Below are positions 54,727 through 64,000 of a DNA stretch of 64,000 bases, piece by piece. The first letter of the stretch is position 1; every line of letters starts with the position of its first letter. The notes beneath the pieces are model-generated. The model ran no database searches. It saw nothing but the letters and a program-made list of their open reading frames with translations, and had not been told where the DNA came from. Both the position numbers and the translations under genes were made by a program. The DNA comes from Actinomycetes bacterium (lineage in GTDB: Bacteria > Actinomycetota > Actinomycetes > Actinomycetales > Microbacteriaceae), in the NCBI GenBank assembly GCA_029779645.1, contig JAKPAC010000027.1, positions 1-64,000 of the forward strand, written 5' to 3'.

Positions 54727-54763
54727 ACATCCCCGCCGGACGCACGCGCGCCGACGGGGATGT
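54727..54763 (-). terminator. Terminator of the small MT0933-type gene
   Basis: Hairpin ACATCCCCG/CGGGGATGT with inner CCGG-type pairing, 21 nt after the stop. Confidence 0.65.
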
Positions 54764-54784
54764 CAGTCATTGGGGCTTCGGAAG

Positions 54785-55000
54785 CTACTCCTTGCCGATG
54801 CTCTTGTCGACGTTGTCGCGGATCTCGTCGATCTTCGCGTCGTGCTCGTCCGGCAGCACCTTCTTGGCCAGGTCGGCAGCTCCGTCGAGGAGCTTGTCGG
54901 TGATGGACTCGGCCTCGTCGCTGCCGAGCGCCTCGCCCACCTTGTCCTTGTTGTGCTCGAACAGCTCCTTGCCCTTGTTCACCAGATCGTCGATGCCCAT
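54785..55000 (-). CDS. MT0933-like antitoxin family small protein
   Basis: 71 residues with a strong AAGGAGG before ATG 55000. The product is a charged amphipathic helix protein (DDLVNKGKELFEHNKDKVGEAL, then ITDKLLDGAADLAKK) of the type annotated as MT0933/Rv0909-like antitoxin in actinobacteria. No toxin gene is adjacent: it stands alone between tuf and the S10 operon, so an antitoxin role is doubtful and the name reflects similarity only. Confidence 0.72.
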   Translation of the reverse strand: MGIDDLVNKGKELFEHNKDKVGEALGSDEAESITDKLLDGAADLAKKVLPDEHDAKIDEIRDNVDKSIGKE

Positions 55001-55075
55001 GCGTCCTCCTTGAATCGATGCGGTCAAGCCCAGCGTCTGCCATTCTCACACGGCGGCGTCCGGGACGGAACAGTG

Positions 55076-55106
55076 AAAAGGGGCCGGGCCCGAAGGCCCG
55101 ACCCCT
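55076..55106 (-). terminator. tuf terminator
   Basis: On the minus strand a GC stem (AGGGG...CCCCT with inner GGGCC-TTCG-GGCCC) followed by TTTTC, 19 nt after the tuf stop. Confidence 0.88.
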
Positions 55107-55125
55107 GGTCAGTGTGTCGCGAAGA

Positions 55126-56319
<1,194 letters not shown>

Positions 56320-56441
56320 TGGGTCCTCCTCAGGACATTCGTGGAGACTCTTCGGGCGCTGGTTTGCGTCCGAAGCCTCCTAGGGGTTGTGTCTTCATGT
56401 TACTTGACTGAGCGTGCGCTCACCTGTGTGAAGTTGTGAAT

Positions 56442-56490
56442 CGGATGCCGCGACCCCGCCTGTGCGCAGACGGGAGCCGCAGCATCCGAG
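56442..56490 (-). terminator. Hairpin between fusA and tuf
   Basis: Outer arms TCGGATGC/GCATCCGA (8 bp) around a smaller GC stem, 3 nt after the fusA stop. Confidence 0.6.
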
Positions 56491-56493
56491 GGG

Positions 56494-58605
56494 CTATTCG
56501 CCCTTCTTCTGGACGATGTCCTCTGCCACGGCCTTGGGAACCTCGGCGTAGCTGTCGAACGTCATCGAGTAGACGGCGCGGCCCGAAGTCTTCGAGCGCA
56601 GGTCACCGATGTAGCCGAACATCTCGGAAAGCGGAACGTTTGCCCGCACAACCTTGACGCCTGCTGCGTCCTCCATCGACTGGATCTGTCCGCGGCGGCT
56701 GTTCAGGTCGCCGATGACGTCACCCATGTACTCCTCGGGCGTGCGAACCTCGACCGACATGATCGGCTCGAGGATGACCGGGTTCGCCCGGCGCAGCGCC
56801 TCCTTCATGCCCATTGATCCTGCGATCTTGAACGCCATCTCCGAGGAGTCGACGTCGTGCGCAGCACCATCGAGCAGGATCGCCTTCACACCGACGATCG
56901 GGTATCCGGCCAGCACGCCGACGTTCATGGCGTCCTGGAAGCCGACGTTGACCGACGGGATGTACTCGCGCGGAACGCGGCCACCGGTGACCTGGTTCTC
57001 GAACTCGTAGGTGGTGTCACCCGTGACCTCGAGGGGCTCGATCGCGAACTGGATCTTCGCGAACTGACCCGAACCACCGGTCTGCTTCTTGTGCGTGTAG
57101 TCATAGCGCTCGACGGCCTTGCGGATGGTCTCGCGGTAGGCGACCTGGGGCTTGCCCACGTTCGCCTCGACCTTGAACTCGCGCTTCATGCGGTCGACCA
57201 GGATGTCGAGGTGCAGCTCGCCCATGCCCTTGATGACCGTCTGGCCCGTCTCGGGGTTCTGCTCGACGCGGAACGTCGGGTCTTCCTCGGCGAGCTTCTG
57301 GATCGCGGTGCCCAGCTTCTCCTGGTCAGCCTTCGTCTTCGGCTCGATGGCCACCTCGAGCACGGGCTCGGGGAAGGTCATCGACTCGAGCACGACGGGC
57401 GCCGCCATGTCGGCGAGGGTGTCGCCGGTGGTGGTGTCCTTGAGGCCGATGACCGCGTAGATGTGCCCCGCGGTGACCGAGTCGACCGGCATCTCCTTGT
57501 TGGCGTGCATCTGGAAGATCTTCCCGATGCGCTCCTTCTTGCCCTTGGTCGAGTTGATGACCTGCGCGCCCGAGTCGAGGTGACCCGAGTAGACGCGGAT
57601 GTAGGTCAGGCGACCGAAGAACGGGTGCACGGCGATCTTGAACGCCAGCGCCGCGAACGGGTCGTCGCTGTTCGCGTGGCGCTCGATGATGACCTCTTCG
57701 TCGCGCGGGTCGCGGGCCTCGATCGAGGGCACGTCCAGCGGCGAGGGGAGGTAGTCGACGACCGCGTCGAGCATCGGCTGCACGCCGCGGTTCTTGAACG
57801 CCGAGCCGCACAGCACGGGGTAGACCTCGCTGTTGACGGTGAGCTTGCGGATGGCGGCCTTGATCTCGGCGACCGAGAGGCCCTCTCCGCTGAAGTGCTT
57901 CTCGAGCAGCGCCTCGTCGCTCTCGGCGACGGTCTCGAGCAGCATCTCGCGGTACTCGTTGGCCTGGTCGACGAGCTCGGCCGGGATCTCCTGGATCTCG
58001 TAGTTGGCGCCCATGGTGACGTCACCCTTCGAGTCGCCGGCCCAGACCAGGGCCCGCATCTCGACGAGGTCGACGACGCCGACGAACTCGCTCTCGGCGC
58101 CGATCGGGATCTGCAGCACGAGCGGCTTCGCCTTCAGGCGGTTGATGATCGTGTCGACGGTGAAGAAGAAGTCGGCGCCGGTCTTGTCCATCTTGTTGAC
58201 GAAGCAGATGCGCGGGACCTCGTACTTGTCGGCCTGACGCCAGACAGTCTCGGACTGGGGCTCGACGCCCTCCTTGCCATCGAAGACGGCGACGGCGCCA
58301 TCGAGCACGCGAAGCGAGCGCTCGACCTCGACCGTGAAGTCGACGTGACCGGGGGTGTCGATGATGTTGATCTGGTTCTTGTTCCAGAAGCACGTGACGG
58401 CGGCGGAGGTGATCGTGATGCCACGCTCCTGCTCCTGCTCCATCCAGTCGGTGGTCGCGCCACCGTCGTGGGTTTCGCCCATCTTGTGGTTGACGCCCGT
58501 GTAGAACAGGATGCGCTCGGTCGTCGTCGTCTTGCCGGCATCGATGTGCGCCATGATGCCGATGTTGCGGACCTTCGTGAGGTCGGTGAGCACGTCTTGT
58601 GCCAC
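56494..58605 (-). CDS. fusA: Elongation factor G
   Basis: 703 residues from GTG 58605. [19 protein letters not shown] is the P-loop region, [23 protein letters not shown] and [10 protein letters not shown] complete the GTPase. Domain IV and V motifs follow ([38 protein letters not shown]). It drives translocation. str operon, 132 nt after rpsG. Confidence 0.98.
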   Translation of the reverse strand: MAQDVLTDLTKVRNIGIMAHIDAGKTTTTERILFYTGVNHKMGETHDGGATTDWMEQEQERGITITSAAVTCFWNKNQINIIDTPGHVDFTVEVERSLRVLDGAVAVFDGKEGVEPQSETVWRQADKYEVPRICFVNKMDKTGADFFFTVDTIINRLKAKPLVLQIPIGAESEFVGVVDLVEMRALVWAGDSKGDVTMGANYEIQEIPAELVDQANEYREMLLETVAESDEALLEKHFSGEGLSVAEIKAAIRKLTVNSEVYPVLCGSAFKNRGVQPMLDAVVDYLPSPLDVPSIEARDPRDEEVIIERHANSDDPFAALAFKIAVHPFFGRLTYIRVYSGHLDSGAQVINSTKGKKERIGKIFQMHANKEMPVDSVTAGHIYAVIGLKDTTTGDTLADMAAPVVLESMTFPEPVLEVAIEPKTKADQEKLGTAIQKLAEEDPTFRVEQNPETGQTVIKGMGELHLDILVDRMKREFKVEANVGKPQVAYRETIRKAVERYDYTHKKQTGGSGQFAKIQFAIEPLEVTGDTTYEFENQVTGGRVPREYIPSVNVGFQDAMNVGVLAGYPIVGVKAILLDGAAHDVDSSEMAFKIAGSMGMKEALRRANPVILEPIMSVEVRTPEEYMGDVIGDLNSRRGQIQSMEDAAGVKVVRANVPLSEMFGYIGDLRSKTSGRAVYSMTFDSYAEVPKAVAEDIVQKKGE

Positions 58606-58700
58606 GGGATGTTCCTAACCTGTCGTGTGCGAATTCTCGCGGGATCTGGGCGGCAGCCGGTGCAGCGTGCGCTGCGGGCGCTCAGACCAGGATGGGGGTG

Positions 58701-58730
58701 GTGCGGGCGCCGATCGCTCGGCGCCCGCAC
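58701..58730 (-). terminator. Hairpin between rpsG and fusA
   Basis: Perfect 13-bp stem GTGCGGGCGCCGA/TCGGCGCCCGCAC with a TCGC-type 4-nt loop, 7 nt after the rpsG stop. Confidence 0.78.
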
Positions 58731-58737
58731 GGGCTCG

Positions 58738-59208
58738 CTACCAGCGGTAGTGAGCGAAGGCCTTGTTCGACTCGGCCATCTTGTGCGTGTCTTCGCGACG
58801 CTTGACAGCAGCGCCGAGACCGTTCGAGGCATCCAGAATCTCGTTCTGCAGGCGCTCGGTCATCGTCTTCTCGCGACGCGACTTGGCGTAGCTCACGAGC
58901 CAGCGAAGTGCCAGCGTGTTCGCGCGGTGCGGCTTGACCTCGACCGGCACCTGGTAGGTCGAGCCGCCGACGCGGCGGCTGCGCACCTCGAGCGTGGGGC
59001 GAACGTTGTCGAGCGCCTTCTTCAGCGTCGCGACGGCGTCCTGGCCGTTCTTGGCCTCGACGCCCTTGAGCGCGCTGTAGACGATCGACTCGGCGAGCGA
59101 CTTCTTGCCGTCGACGAGGATCTTGTTCACCAGCTGGCTGACGATGGGTGCGCCGTATACCGGGTCGTTGGCGACGGGGCGCTTCGGAGCGGGTCCCTTA
59201 CGAGGCAT
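58738..59208 (-). CDS. rpsG: 30S ribosomal protein S7
   Basis: 156 residues. [44 protein letters not shown] start, [25 protein letters not shown] and NKAFAHYRW end, all conserved. Its start overlaps the rpsL stop (TAATG). Confidence 0.98.
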   Translation of the reverse strand: MPRKGPAPKRPVANDPVYGAPIVSQLVNKILVDGKKSLAESIVYSALKGVEAKNGQDAVATLKKALDNVRPTLEVRSRRVGGSTYQVPVEVKPHRANTLALRWLVSYAKSRREKTMTERLQNEILDASNGLGAAVKRREDTHKMAESNKAFAHYRW

Positions 59209-59582
59209 TACTTCTTCTCCATCTTCGCGCCGTAGCGGCTGCGTGCCTGCTTGCGGTTCTTCACGGCCTGGGTGTCGAGCGCGCCGCGCACGATCTTGTA
59301 GCGCACGCCGGGGAGGTCCTTCACACGACCGCCGCGGACGAGCACCATCGAGTGCTCCTGCAGGTTGTGGCCCTCACCGGGGATGTAGGCCGTGACCTCG
59401 GTGCCGTTCGAGAGCTTGACACGGGCGACCTTGCGCATGGCCGAGTTCGGCTTCTTGGGCGTGGTCGTGTACACACGGGTGCACACGCCGCGCTGCTGGG
59501 GGTTCGCCTTCAGTGCAGGCGCCTTGGTCTTGGTGACCTTCGGCGTGCGGCCCTTGCGGACCAACTGCTGAATGGTTGGCAC
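59208..59582 (-). CDS. rpsL: 30S ribosomal protein S12
   Basis: 124 residues from GTG 59582, with AAGGAGA ahead. [11 protein letters not shown] start; K43 ([10 protein letters not shown]) and K88 ([13 protein letters not shown]) have the wild-type residues at positions linked to streptomycin resistance. First gene of the str operon. Confidence 0.98.
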   Translation of the reverse strand: MPTIQQLVRKGRTPKVTKTKAPALKANPQQRGVCTRVYTTTPKKPNSAMRKVARVKLSNGTEVTAYIPGEGHNLQEHSMVLVRGGRVKDLPGVRYKIVRGALDTQAVKNRKQARSRYGAKMEKK

Positions 59583-59842
59583 AGATTCTCCTTGATTGTG
59601 CTGCACGGTGACAGCGGTTCGTGTTCTCACCCCGGCACGCTCCCCCGCCCTGGATGCTGGCGGCGGATGCTTCGGGTTCACGTGTGATCCACGGATTGCA
59701 GCGGCATGAGACATGCCTATCCATTGGATATGCCGTGGGGGTGACCTGTTCGCAGATCGCTCCCTGAGATGGTGCGAGCTCTCGTCCTTATCACAGCGCC
59801 GCAAGGCTCGTCACAAGGCGCGCGAGAGCGCACACCGCGTCA
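59583..59842 (-). promoter_or_regulatory. Untranslated leader of the str operon
   Basis: About 254 nt between the promoter and rpsL without a convincing frame. Palindromic patches include ATCCATTGGAT and GGCATG...CATGCC near 59700-59735. Function unknown. Confidence 0.45.
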
Positions 59843-59871
59843 ATCGTACCCGCCCCGCGTCGGAGCGTCAA
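59843..59871 (-). promoter_or_regulatory. str operon promoter
   Basis: On the minus strand TTGACG (59866-59871), 17 bp, TACGAT (59843-59848): the closest match to the vegetative consensus among the ribosomal promoters here. Confidence 0.8.
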
Positions 59872-59930
59872 ACTTGGAACGCGTCGCGGACGAACACCCA
59901 GGACACGCCCAGCCAGGCCGCGGCGAACGC

Positions 59931-60506
59931 TCAGGAGTCGACGGAGACCGATTCGATCAGGGCCATGAAGCTGGGGCGGAATGCCTCGAATGCGGCCAGC
60001 TCGGTGGTCGCCGTGCCGAGCACCGCGAATCCGTCACCCACGTCGAGCGCGGCGCTCGCGCGCAGGGTGAGGATGTGCGGGGCATCCGCGTCGAGCGGCG
60101 CGTGCCGCACGACGAGCGCGCCGTGCAGCCCGCTGGCGGTGCGCAGCTCGGTGACGGTGGGCGGCCGCACGGCGTCCGGGTCGAGCGAGCCGGCCACCTC
60201 GGCGGCGGGCGCGTCGCCCACGGCCGCGCGCGGCACCAGCGCCAGATCGACGAGCTCGAGCGGCCCGCGCAGGGTGCGCAGGTGCACGTACGCGGCACGC
60301 GCGCCGCGCTCGGCGACGCCGGTCGCGACGAGCGCGAGCGCCCCGACGAGCGCCTCCTGCTCGCTCGGCTCGAGCTGCTCGGTCGAGCCGGCGACGAGCT
60401 CGTCGGCGAGCGCCTGCGCCCATGCCCGGGGGGTCTCGAAGACCTCGCCCGCGCCGAAGTCGGGGATCCCGATCCAGTCGTCCGGGTAGTGCACCGAGAC
60501 GCTCAT
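59931..60506 (-). CDS. Hypothetical protein of the type VII secretion locus (possible paralogue of the next gene)
   Basis: 191 residues, cytoplasmic-looking (no signal or membrane segment). It begins MSVSVHYPDDWIGIPDFG and ends with a helix FEAFRPSFMALIESVSV. The upstream gene's product ends in a very similar way (LEFFADSMMATVQI), so the two may be tandem paralogues of one unknown fold. The ATG overlaps the previous stop by 4 nt. No named family is recognised. Confidence 0.75.
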   Translation of the reverse strand: MSVSVHYPDDWIGIPDFGAGEVFETPRAWAQALADELVAGSTEQLEPSEQEALVGALALVATGVAERGARAAYVHLRTLRGPLELVDLALVPRAAVGDAPAAEVAGSLDPDAVRPPTVTELRTASGLHGALVVRHAPLDADAPHILTLRASAALDVGDGFAVLGTATTELAAFEAFRPSFMALIESVSVDS

Positions 60507-61135
60507 GCTGCCTCCTCAGACGCGATCTGCACGGTGGCCATCATCGAGTCGGCGAAGAACTCGAGCGCCGCCAGGATCTCGGCCGCCTCCGGGCCGTCCG
60601 GCACGAACAGGCTCGCGGTGAACACGGTCCAGTCTCCGTACTCGGGGGTGGGGCTGACGATGTAGCTCAGCAGGCGCACCGCGGGCGTCGCCAGTTGGCC
60701 GGCGTCGTCGAGCACGGCCGCGCGATCGGCGACGGTGCGCACCGCCAGCGCGCCCGAGATCTCGACGGCCTGCGAACCGGGCGCGGCCGAGCTGAGGCCG
60801 AGGAGCGTGTCGTGCACGCTCGCGCCGTCGGCCGGCGGCTTCGGCAGCGGGCCGACGGCGAACGAGGCGGGGATGCTGTAGCCCGAGGTCGGCGCGATCG
60901 GCAGCCAGACCTCGAACAGCCCGCGCTCGGCGGCCTGGCGCACGGCGTCGCCGAGCATGCCCCGAAGCCGCACCCGCGCCATGTCGCGCTTGCCTGGCTC
61001 GATGCCGAGCGCCGCCTGCGACGCGATCTGGCGCACCTGCGTCTCGTGGTCGGCGCCGGTGGTGACGCGCACCCATCCCTCGGGGAGCAGGAGCGAGAGC
61101 CGCGGGCGCGGGGCGCCCTCGGCCGCGACGGTCAC
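60503..61135 (-). CDS. Hypothetical protein of the type VII secretion locus
   Basis: 210 residues from a GTG that overlaps the preceding stop (GTGA). It has an early LSLLLPEGWVRV strand, a middle segment FEVWLPIAPTSGYSIPASF and the C-terminal helix described for its neighbour. No membrane segment is seen. The stop/start overlaps on both sides place it in the secretion operon; its role is unknown. Confidence 0.75.
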   Translation of the reverse strand: MTVAAEGAPRPRLSLLLPEGWVRVTTGADHETQVRQIASQAALGIEPGKRDMARVRLRGMLGDAVRQAAERGLFEVWLPIAPTSGYSIPASFAVGPLPKPPADGASVHDTLLGLSSAAPGSQAVEISGALAVRTVADRAAVLDDAGQLATPAVRLLSYIVSPTPEYGDWTVFTASLFVPDGPEAAEILAALEFFADSMMATVQIASEEAA

Positions 61136-61755
61136 GATGCGGAGCCGTTCTTGGGCGCGGCGGGCGGCCTGCGCGTGGCGAGCTGCGCCGAGGCGGCGGA
61201 GGGACCGGAGCCGAGCAGGCGGGCGAGCTCCTTCGGGCCGAGCGCGGCCCGGGCGCTGCGCAGGCTGAGCATCGCCAGCCCCAGCACGGCGATCGCTGCG
61301 ATCGCGGCGTACAGGTACTCGATGGCCCACGCGCCGGCCGAGCTGCGGCCGGGAAACACGAGCACGATGCAGACGAAGGCGGCGACGCCGGCGTGCACGC
61401 CCAGCCATCGCGGGGTCGAGTCGGCGAACACGGCCGCGCGCCCGGCGCCGCGCGCCGACCACCAGCGGCTCGGGCTCCAGCACACGAGCACGCTGACCGC
61501 GATCAGGGCGATCCACGCGAACGCCCACCACACGGGAAGCACGCCCCCCGGCACGAGGTTCACGGCGCAGCCCGGCTCGAGCTCGCACGTCTCCTTCGCC
61601 TCGTCCGACCAGCTCAGCATCGCGATCAGCGAGCCGACGACCTTCGGGAACAGGAGCAGGCCCGCCACTGCGGCGAGCGTCGCCGCGACGTTCACGACGC
61701 CGACGACGCGACCGAGGCGCTCGCCGCTGGTCACCAGTTGTCTCCGAGTCGCCAT
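61132..61755 (-). CDS. Four-helix membrane protein of the type VII secretion locus
   Basis: 207 residues with four hydrophobic segments (about 15-37, 72-92, 115-134 and 142-162), an extracytoplasmic loop with two cysteines (CELEPGC) after the first, and an Ala/Pro-rich cytoplasmic tail. ATG 61755 overlaps the end of the upstream gene by 25 nt. Family not recognised. Confidence 0.72.
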   Translation of the reverse strand: MATRRQLVTSGERLGRVVGVVNVAATLAAVAGLLLFPKVVGSLIAMLSWSDEAKETCELEPGCAVNLVPGGVLPVWWAFAWIALIAVSVLVCWSPSRWWSARGAGRAAVFADSTPRWLGVHAGVAAFVCIVLVFPGRSSAGAWAIEYLYAAIAAIAVLGLAMLSLRSARAALGPKELARLLGSGPSAASAQLATRRPPAAPKNGSAS

Positions 61756-62996
61756 GCGAGTGGCTTCTCGTTCGCCGTGCCCGAGTTGATCGCGAGCTCG
61801 GCGATCTGCGAGCCGCCCTCGAGGGCGAAGCCGAACCCGGAGAGCTGCGCGAGCCGCGCCATGTGCCGCGCGGAGTGGCTCGACAGGTTGCCGCTGAGCA
61901 GCTGGATGTTGGCGACGTTGCGGATCTCCGAGACCTGACGGAAATCGAGCGTGAGGTACTTCAGCCGTTCCAGCATCGTCAGCTGCCCCGGCCGCGAGAC
62001 CGCGATCACCTCGTCGACCATGCCCATCGCGCGGGCCTGCGTCATGCCTGCGATGCGCGCGCTGCCGTAGCTGCCGCGGATCGAGTTGCTGACGGAGGCG
62101 CCGACCGCCGACTGCGTGCTCTTCATCGCGCTGCCGATGGCGCGGCCGCCCACGAAGGTGAGCGCGGCGAGCCCGACGTTCAGCAGCGCCTCGACCGGCC
62201 CCATCGTGCCGGCCGCGACTTGGAGCGCGACGTTCGCGAGTGTCACGATCGTCGCGATCAGCGCGACCAGCCCCACGATGGCGTTCAGGCCCGGGATGAA
62301 CAGGGCGACGACCATCACCGCGGTGGCGATGTAGCCGACGATGTCGACGATGAGATCGATCAGCTCCTTGTTCTCGTGCACCCACTGCACGATGTTGTCC
62401 CACGCCGAGTCGTTGAGGTCGCCCGAGTCGCCGATGTTCTCGATCGAGCTGATGGCGGTGTTCGCCGCCGAGTCGCGCGAGCTGATCGCGGACTGCAGCG
62501 TCGCCACCGCGCTCGAGATGGTGCGGGTGGCGTCGTCGGCCCGGCCCTCCCACGTCGACTGCGACTGCGCGTAGCCCGCGAGGTTCGCGGGCGGGGTGTC
62601 TGGGCTGTCGACCTGGCGCTGGTAGTACGCCGCCATGCTGTTGGCGTTGTGCAGAGTGGTCTCGGCGGTGTTCGCGCTCGCGAGTGCGTCGGCCGAGTTC
62701 TGCTGCGCGACGCGCAGCGCCGCGGCGTAGATGATGACGGCCTCGCCCATCTTGCGATAGCGGTCTTCGGCACGGTGCACGCGGTCGGCGACGTCGCCCG
62801 AGACCTCGCGGATCGCATCGATCGCCTTGCTCTGCCCGAACTCGGGATTCAGCGCCGTCTCGAAGTTGTCGACGGCGCGCTTGATCGAGTCGGCGGTGCC
62901 CACGTACATGCGGCCGATCAGGTCGACCCTCGAATGGTCGCCGGGAACGGGGTCGCTGCCGTAGCCGAGCGAGGACCAGTCGGTGGGGCGGGTCAT
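61731..62996 (-). CDS. Putative T7SS-secreted protein with secretion-signal domain
   Basis: 421 residues. The start TDWSSLGYGSDPVPGD matches the DW-x-P/S-L...DPVPGD opening of the putative T7SS secretion-signal domain. A long helical region (~30-200) follows, then two or three hydrophobic helices (about 215-285) rich in Val, Ile and Ala, and a 130-residue C-terminal part without a known toxin motif. No immunity gene is apparent. Likely a substrate or structural partner of the EccC system. Confidence 0.75.
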   Translation of the reverse strand: MTRPTDWSSLGYGSDPVPGDHSRVDLIGRMYVGTADSIKRAVDNFETALNPEFGQSKAIDAIREVSGDVADRVHRAEDRYRKMGEAVIIYAAALRVAQQNSADALASANTAETTLHNANSMAAYYQRQVDSPDTPPANLAGYAQSQSTWEGRADDATRTISSAVATLQSAISSRDSAANTAISSIENIGDSGDLNDSAWDNIVQWVHENKELIDLIVDIVGYIATAVMVVALFIPGLNAIVGLVALIATIVTLANVALQVAAGTMGPVEALLNVGLAALTFVGGRAIGSAMKSTQSAVGASVSNSIRGSYGSARIAGMTQARAMGMVDEVIAVSRPGQLTMLERLKYLTLDFRQVSEIRNVANIQLLSGNLSSHSARHMARLAQLSGFGFALEGGSQIAELAINSGTANEKPLAWRLGDNW

Positions 62997-63007
62997 GTGT
63001 CTTTCCC

Positions 63008-63331
63008 TTACTGCGGCTGCGCGGTGCGCGGCGGGTAGGTCGAAGCCTGCTCGGTCAGCGCCTTCGCGAGCTCGGTGTCGGTGGTGCGGAAGCCCTCGAC
63101 CGCGGTGTTCAGGTGCGTCTGCACCTGGCCGAGCTGCTCGCTGAGCTCGCCGCGGCGCTGATCCCAGCTGCTCGCGAACGATTCGACGCGCGACGCGAGC
63201 CCGGCGTGGCCGACGGCGTCGCCGAGGCGCTCGCTGCGCGCGGTGGCGCCGTCGAACTCCGACTTGATGCGACCGACGTCGATCGCGATGGCGTCGAGCA
63301 CGAGGGTGTCGACGATCAGCTGCTCATCCAT
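63008..63331 (-). CDS. WXG100/ESX-like small helical protein
   Basis: 107 residues, almost wholly helical. Two helices are joined at about residues 47-60, where ASSWDQRRG gives the tryptophan of a WxG-like turn. The length and position next to a WXG100 gene fit an ESX partner (EsxB-like). GAGG lies just before ATG 63331. Confidence 0.7.
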   Translation of the reverse strand: MDEQLIVDTLVLDAIAIDVGRIKSEFDGATARSERLGDAVGHAGLASRVESFASSWDQRRGELSEQLGQVQTHLNTAVEGFRTTDTELAKALTEQASTYPPRTAQPQ

Positions 63332-63343
63332 GAGACCTCACGA

Positions 63344-63377
63344 CAGAGCGGGCCGGGCGAATGCCCGGTCCGCTCTG
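63344..63377 (-). terminator. Hairpin after the WXG100 gene
   Basis: Arms CAGAGCGG/CCGCTCTG and CCGGGC/GCCCGG with one G-T pair and a 4-nt loop, 8 nt after the stop. No T-tract. It may set the WXG100 transcript level above that of the genes behind it. Confidence 0.7.
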
Positions 63378-63385
63378 CTTCGTGC

Positions 63386-63682
63386 TTAGGAGCGAATCGC
63401 GTTCGCGAGCTCGGCGTCCGTGTTGCCGAGCGCGTCGGCGGCGGCGTTCAGGAAGTCCGAGAGACCCTGGATGCCGCCGACCATCTGCGTCGCACCCGTG
63501 GTGAACTGCGTGTACGAGTCGTTGAACGCGCCCGAGGCGGCGTCGGTCACGAAGCCCGAGGCGACGAGGTCGCCCACCAGGCGCTGCAGCTCGCCGAGCT
63601 TGTCTTCGAGCGCGCCCTTGCCTGCGATGAGCTGGCTGGCTGCGGTCTTCATGTCTCCGTACGAGACGTTGAGGTTTGCCAT
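63386..63682 (-). CDS. WXG100 family type VII secretion target
   Basis: 98 residues: two helices with a turn SGFVTDAASGAF where the usual W-x-G is replaced by F-V-T, a variant seen in Microbacteriaceae. FNDSYTQFTTGATQMVGGIQGLSDFL is the second helix. AAAGGA precedes ATG 63682. Expected to be exported as a dimer by the EccC-type ATPase encoded just upstream. Confidence 0.88.
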   Translation of the reverse strand: MANLNVSYGDMKTAASQLIAGKGALEDKLGELQRLVGDLVASGFVTDAASGAFNDSYTQFTTGATQMVGGIQGLSDFLNAAADALGNTDAELANAIRS

Positions 63683-63741
63683 AGTTGATCCTTTTACTCT
63701 CCAGAGCGCGACAGCGCCGGCTCGCGATAATGAATTGCGGC

Positions 63742-63787
63742 GGCCTCTAGCGTAACCCGATCGCGGGGCCGTGTTCCGCTAGAGGCC
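63742..63787 (-). terminator. Inverted repeat across the eccC stop codon
   Basis: Perfect 11-bp arms GGCCTCTAGCG (63742-63752) and CGCTAGAGGCC (63777-63787) with a 24-nt loop. The arm nearer eccC contains its stop codon. Confidence 0.65.
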
Positions 63788-64000
63788 GCGCGCCTTGGCG
63801 CTTCCAACCTGGGATTCTGTCGGCTCCACACCGTCTGCGAGCGCGAGCTGCACCCGCGTCGCGGCGCCCGAAGACACCAGCATTCCGCGGCCGACGGGGA
63901 ATTCGGAGCGCTTCAGGCGCGGCAGCGTGGTCTTCAGGATCACGTCGCCGTCGGTCGAGTCCGGCTGCAGCAGCAGGCCGCGGCGCGCGCTCTTGAATTC
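63779..64000 (-). CDS. eccC: EccC-type FtsK/SpoIIIE ATPase, C-terminal end (cut by window edge)
   Basis: The last 73 codons before a TAG at 63779. SARRGLLLQPDSTDGDVILKTTLPRLKRSEFPVGRG resembles the end of the third ATPase domain of type VII secretion EccC proteins (ARRGL-x-LQPD...DGD...FP-x-GRG). EccC pulls WXG100 substrates into the secretion channel, and the WXG100 gene follows 96 nt later. The rest of the gene is outside the window, so the call depends on this short segment and on the neighbours. Confidence 0.75.
   Translation of the reverse strand, partial: EFKSARRGLLLQPDSTDGDVILKTTLPRLKRSEFPVGRGMLVSSGAATRVQLALADGVEPTESQVGSAKARGL

Noticed and set aside
56857..59235. 792-codon plus-strand open frame across fusA and rpsG
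   Set aside because: It is antisense to highly conserved genes and its composition (Asp/Leu/Val/Arg-rich, no domains) is that of a high-GC shadow frame.
63993..64000. GAATTC at the window end as a biological boundary
   Set aside because: It is inside the eccC frame and looks like a chance coincidence with the window edge.

Overview
This 64 kb window is high-GC chromosomal DNA from an actinobacterium, most likely a member of the Microbacteriaceae (Micrococcales). The support is the gene order of the str, S10, spc and alpha ribosomal operons, the guaB-guaB3-SURF1-DUF3817-guaA cluster, an actinobacterial type VII secretion fragment, leaderless genes with TANNNT boxes 6-8 nt before ATG/GTG, and frequent GGATGC/GCATCC hexamers. 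Almost everything is core genome read on the minus strand; short plus-strand islands interrupt it. I see no tRNA, rRNA or CRISPR array.

Left edge (1-1480): the end of a Tn7-like transposon. A TnsA-like endonuclease and the first part of a TnsB-like gene lie inside a terminus that ends 5'-TGTCGGG at position 1479 and carries three ~14-bp repeats. The TnsB-like gene is cut by an IS3-family element whose transposase tail starts the window. Just outside the terminus (1489-2903) is an ArsR-type repressor with a two-domain SRPBCC protein, then a pair of secreted coiled-coil proteins, one with an HExxH motif (3317-4536), a glycerophosphodiesterase and a Bax-inhibitor-1 membrane protein.

Metabolic core (7-31 kb): a glycosyltransferase follows guaA, DUF3817, SURF1 and guaB3; guaB is next to groES, whose promoter carries two CIRCE elements. 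The operon acpS-alr-tsaE-tsaB-rimI-tsaD-DUF4190 joins coenzyme, cell-wall and tRNA t6A functions by 4-nt start/stop overlaps. glmS, coaA and glmM-rpsI-rplM (amino-sugar synthesis plus S9/L13) follow. Between coaA and glmM is a three-gene operon of a dicarboxylate/amino-acid symporter and two surface proteins, one with duplicated thioredoxin-like domains and a sortase motif. I regard this as the least described unit here.

Central accessory stretch (31-38 kb): an EEP-family hydrolase, a VanZ-like protein that overlaps truA tail to tail, a D-2-hydroxyacid dehydrogenase, a large acyltransferase with a secreted C-terminal SGNH-like domain, and a two-domain GNAT acetyltransferase.

Ribosomal block (37.8-59.6 kb), all minus: rpsL-rpsG-fusA-tuf, a small MT0933-type protein, the S10/spc genes through secY-adk-map, a DsbA-like protein, then infA-rpmJ-rpsM-rpsK-rpoA-rplQ. 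rpsN (S14) and rpsD (S4) are missing from their usual places. Strong GC hairpins sit directly after many stop codons inside these operons.

Right edge (59.9-64 kb): the 3' end of an EccC-type ATPase gene, two WXG100-like proteins, a protein with a T7SS secretion-signal start, a membrane protein and two possibly paralogous small proteins. This is part of a type VII secretion locus running out of the window.
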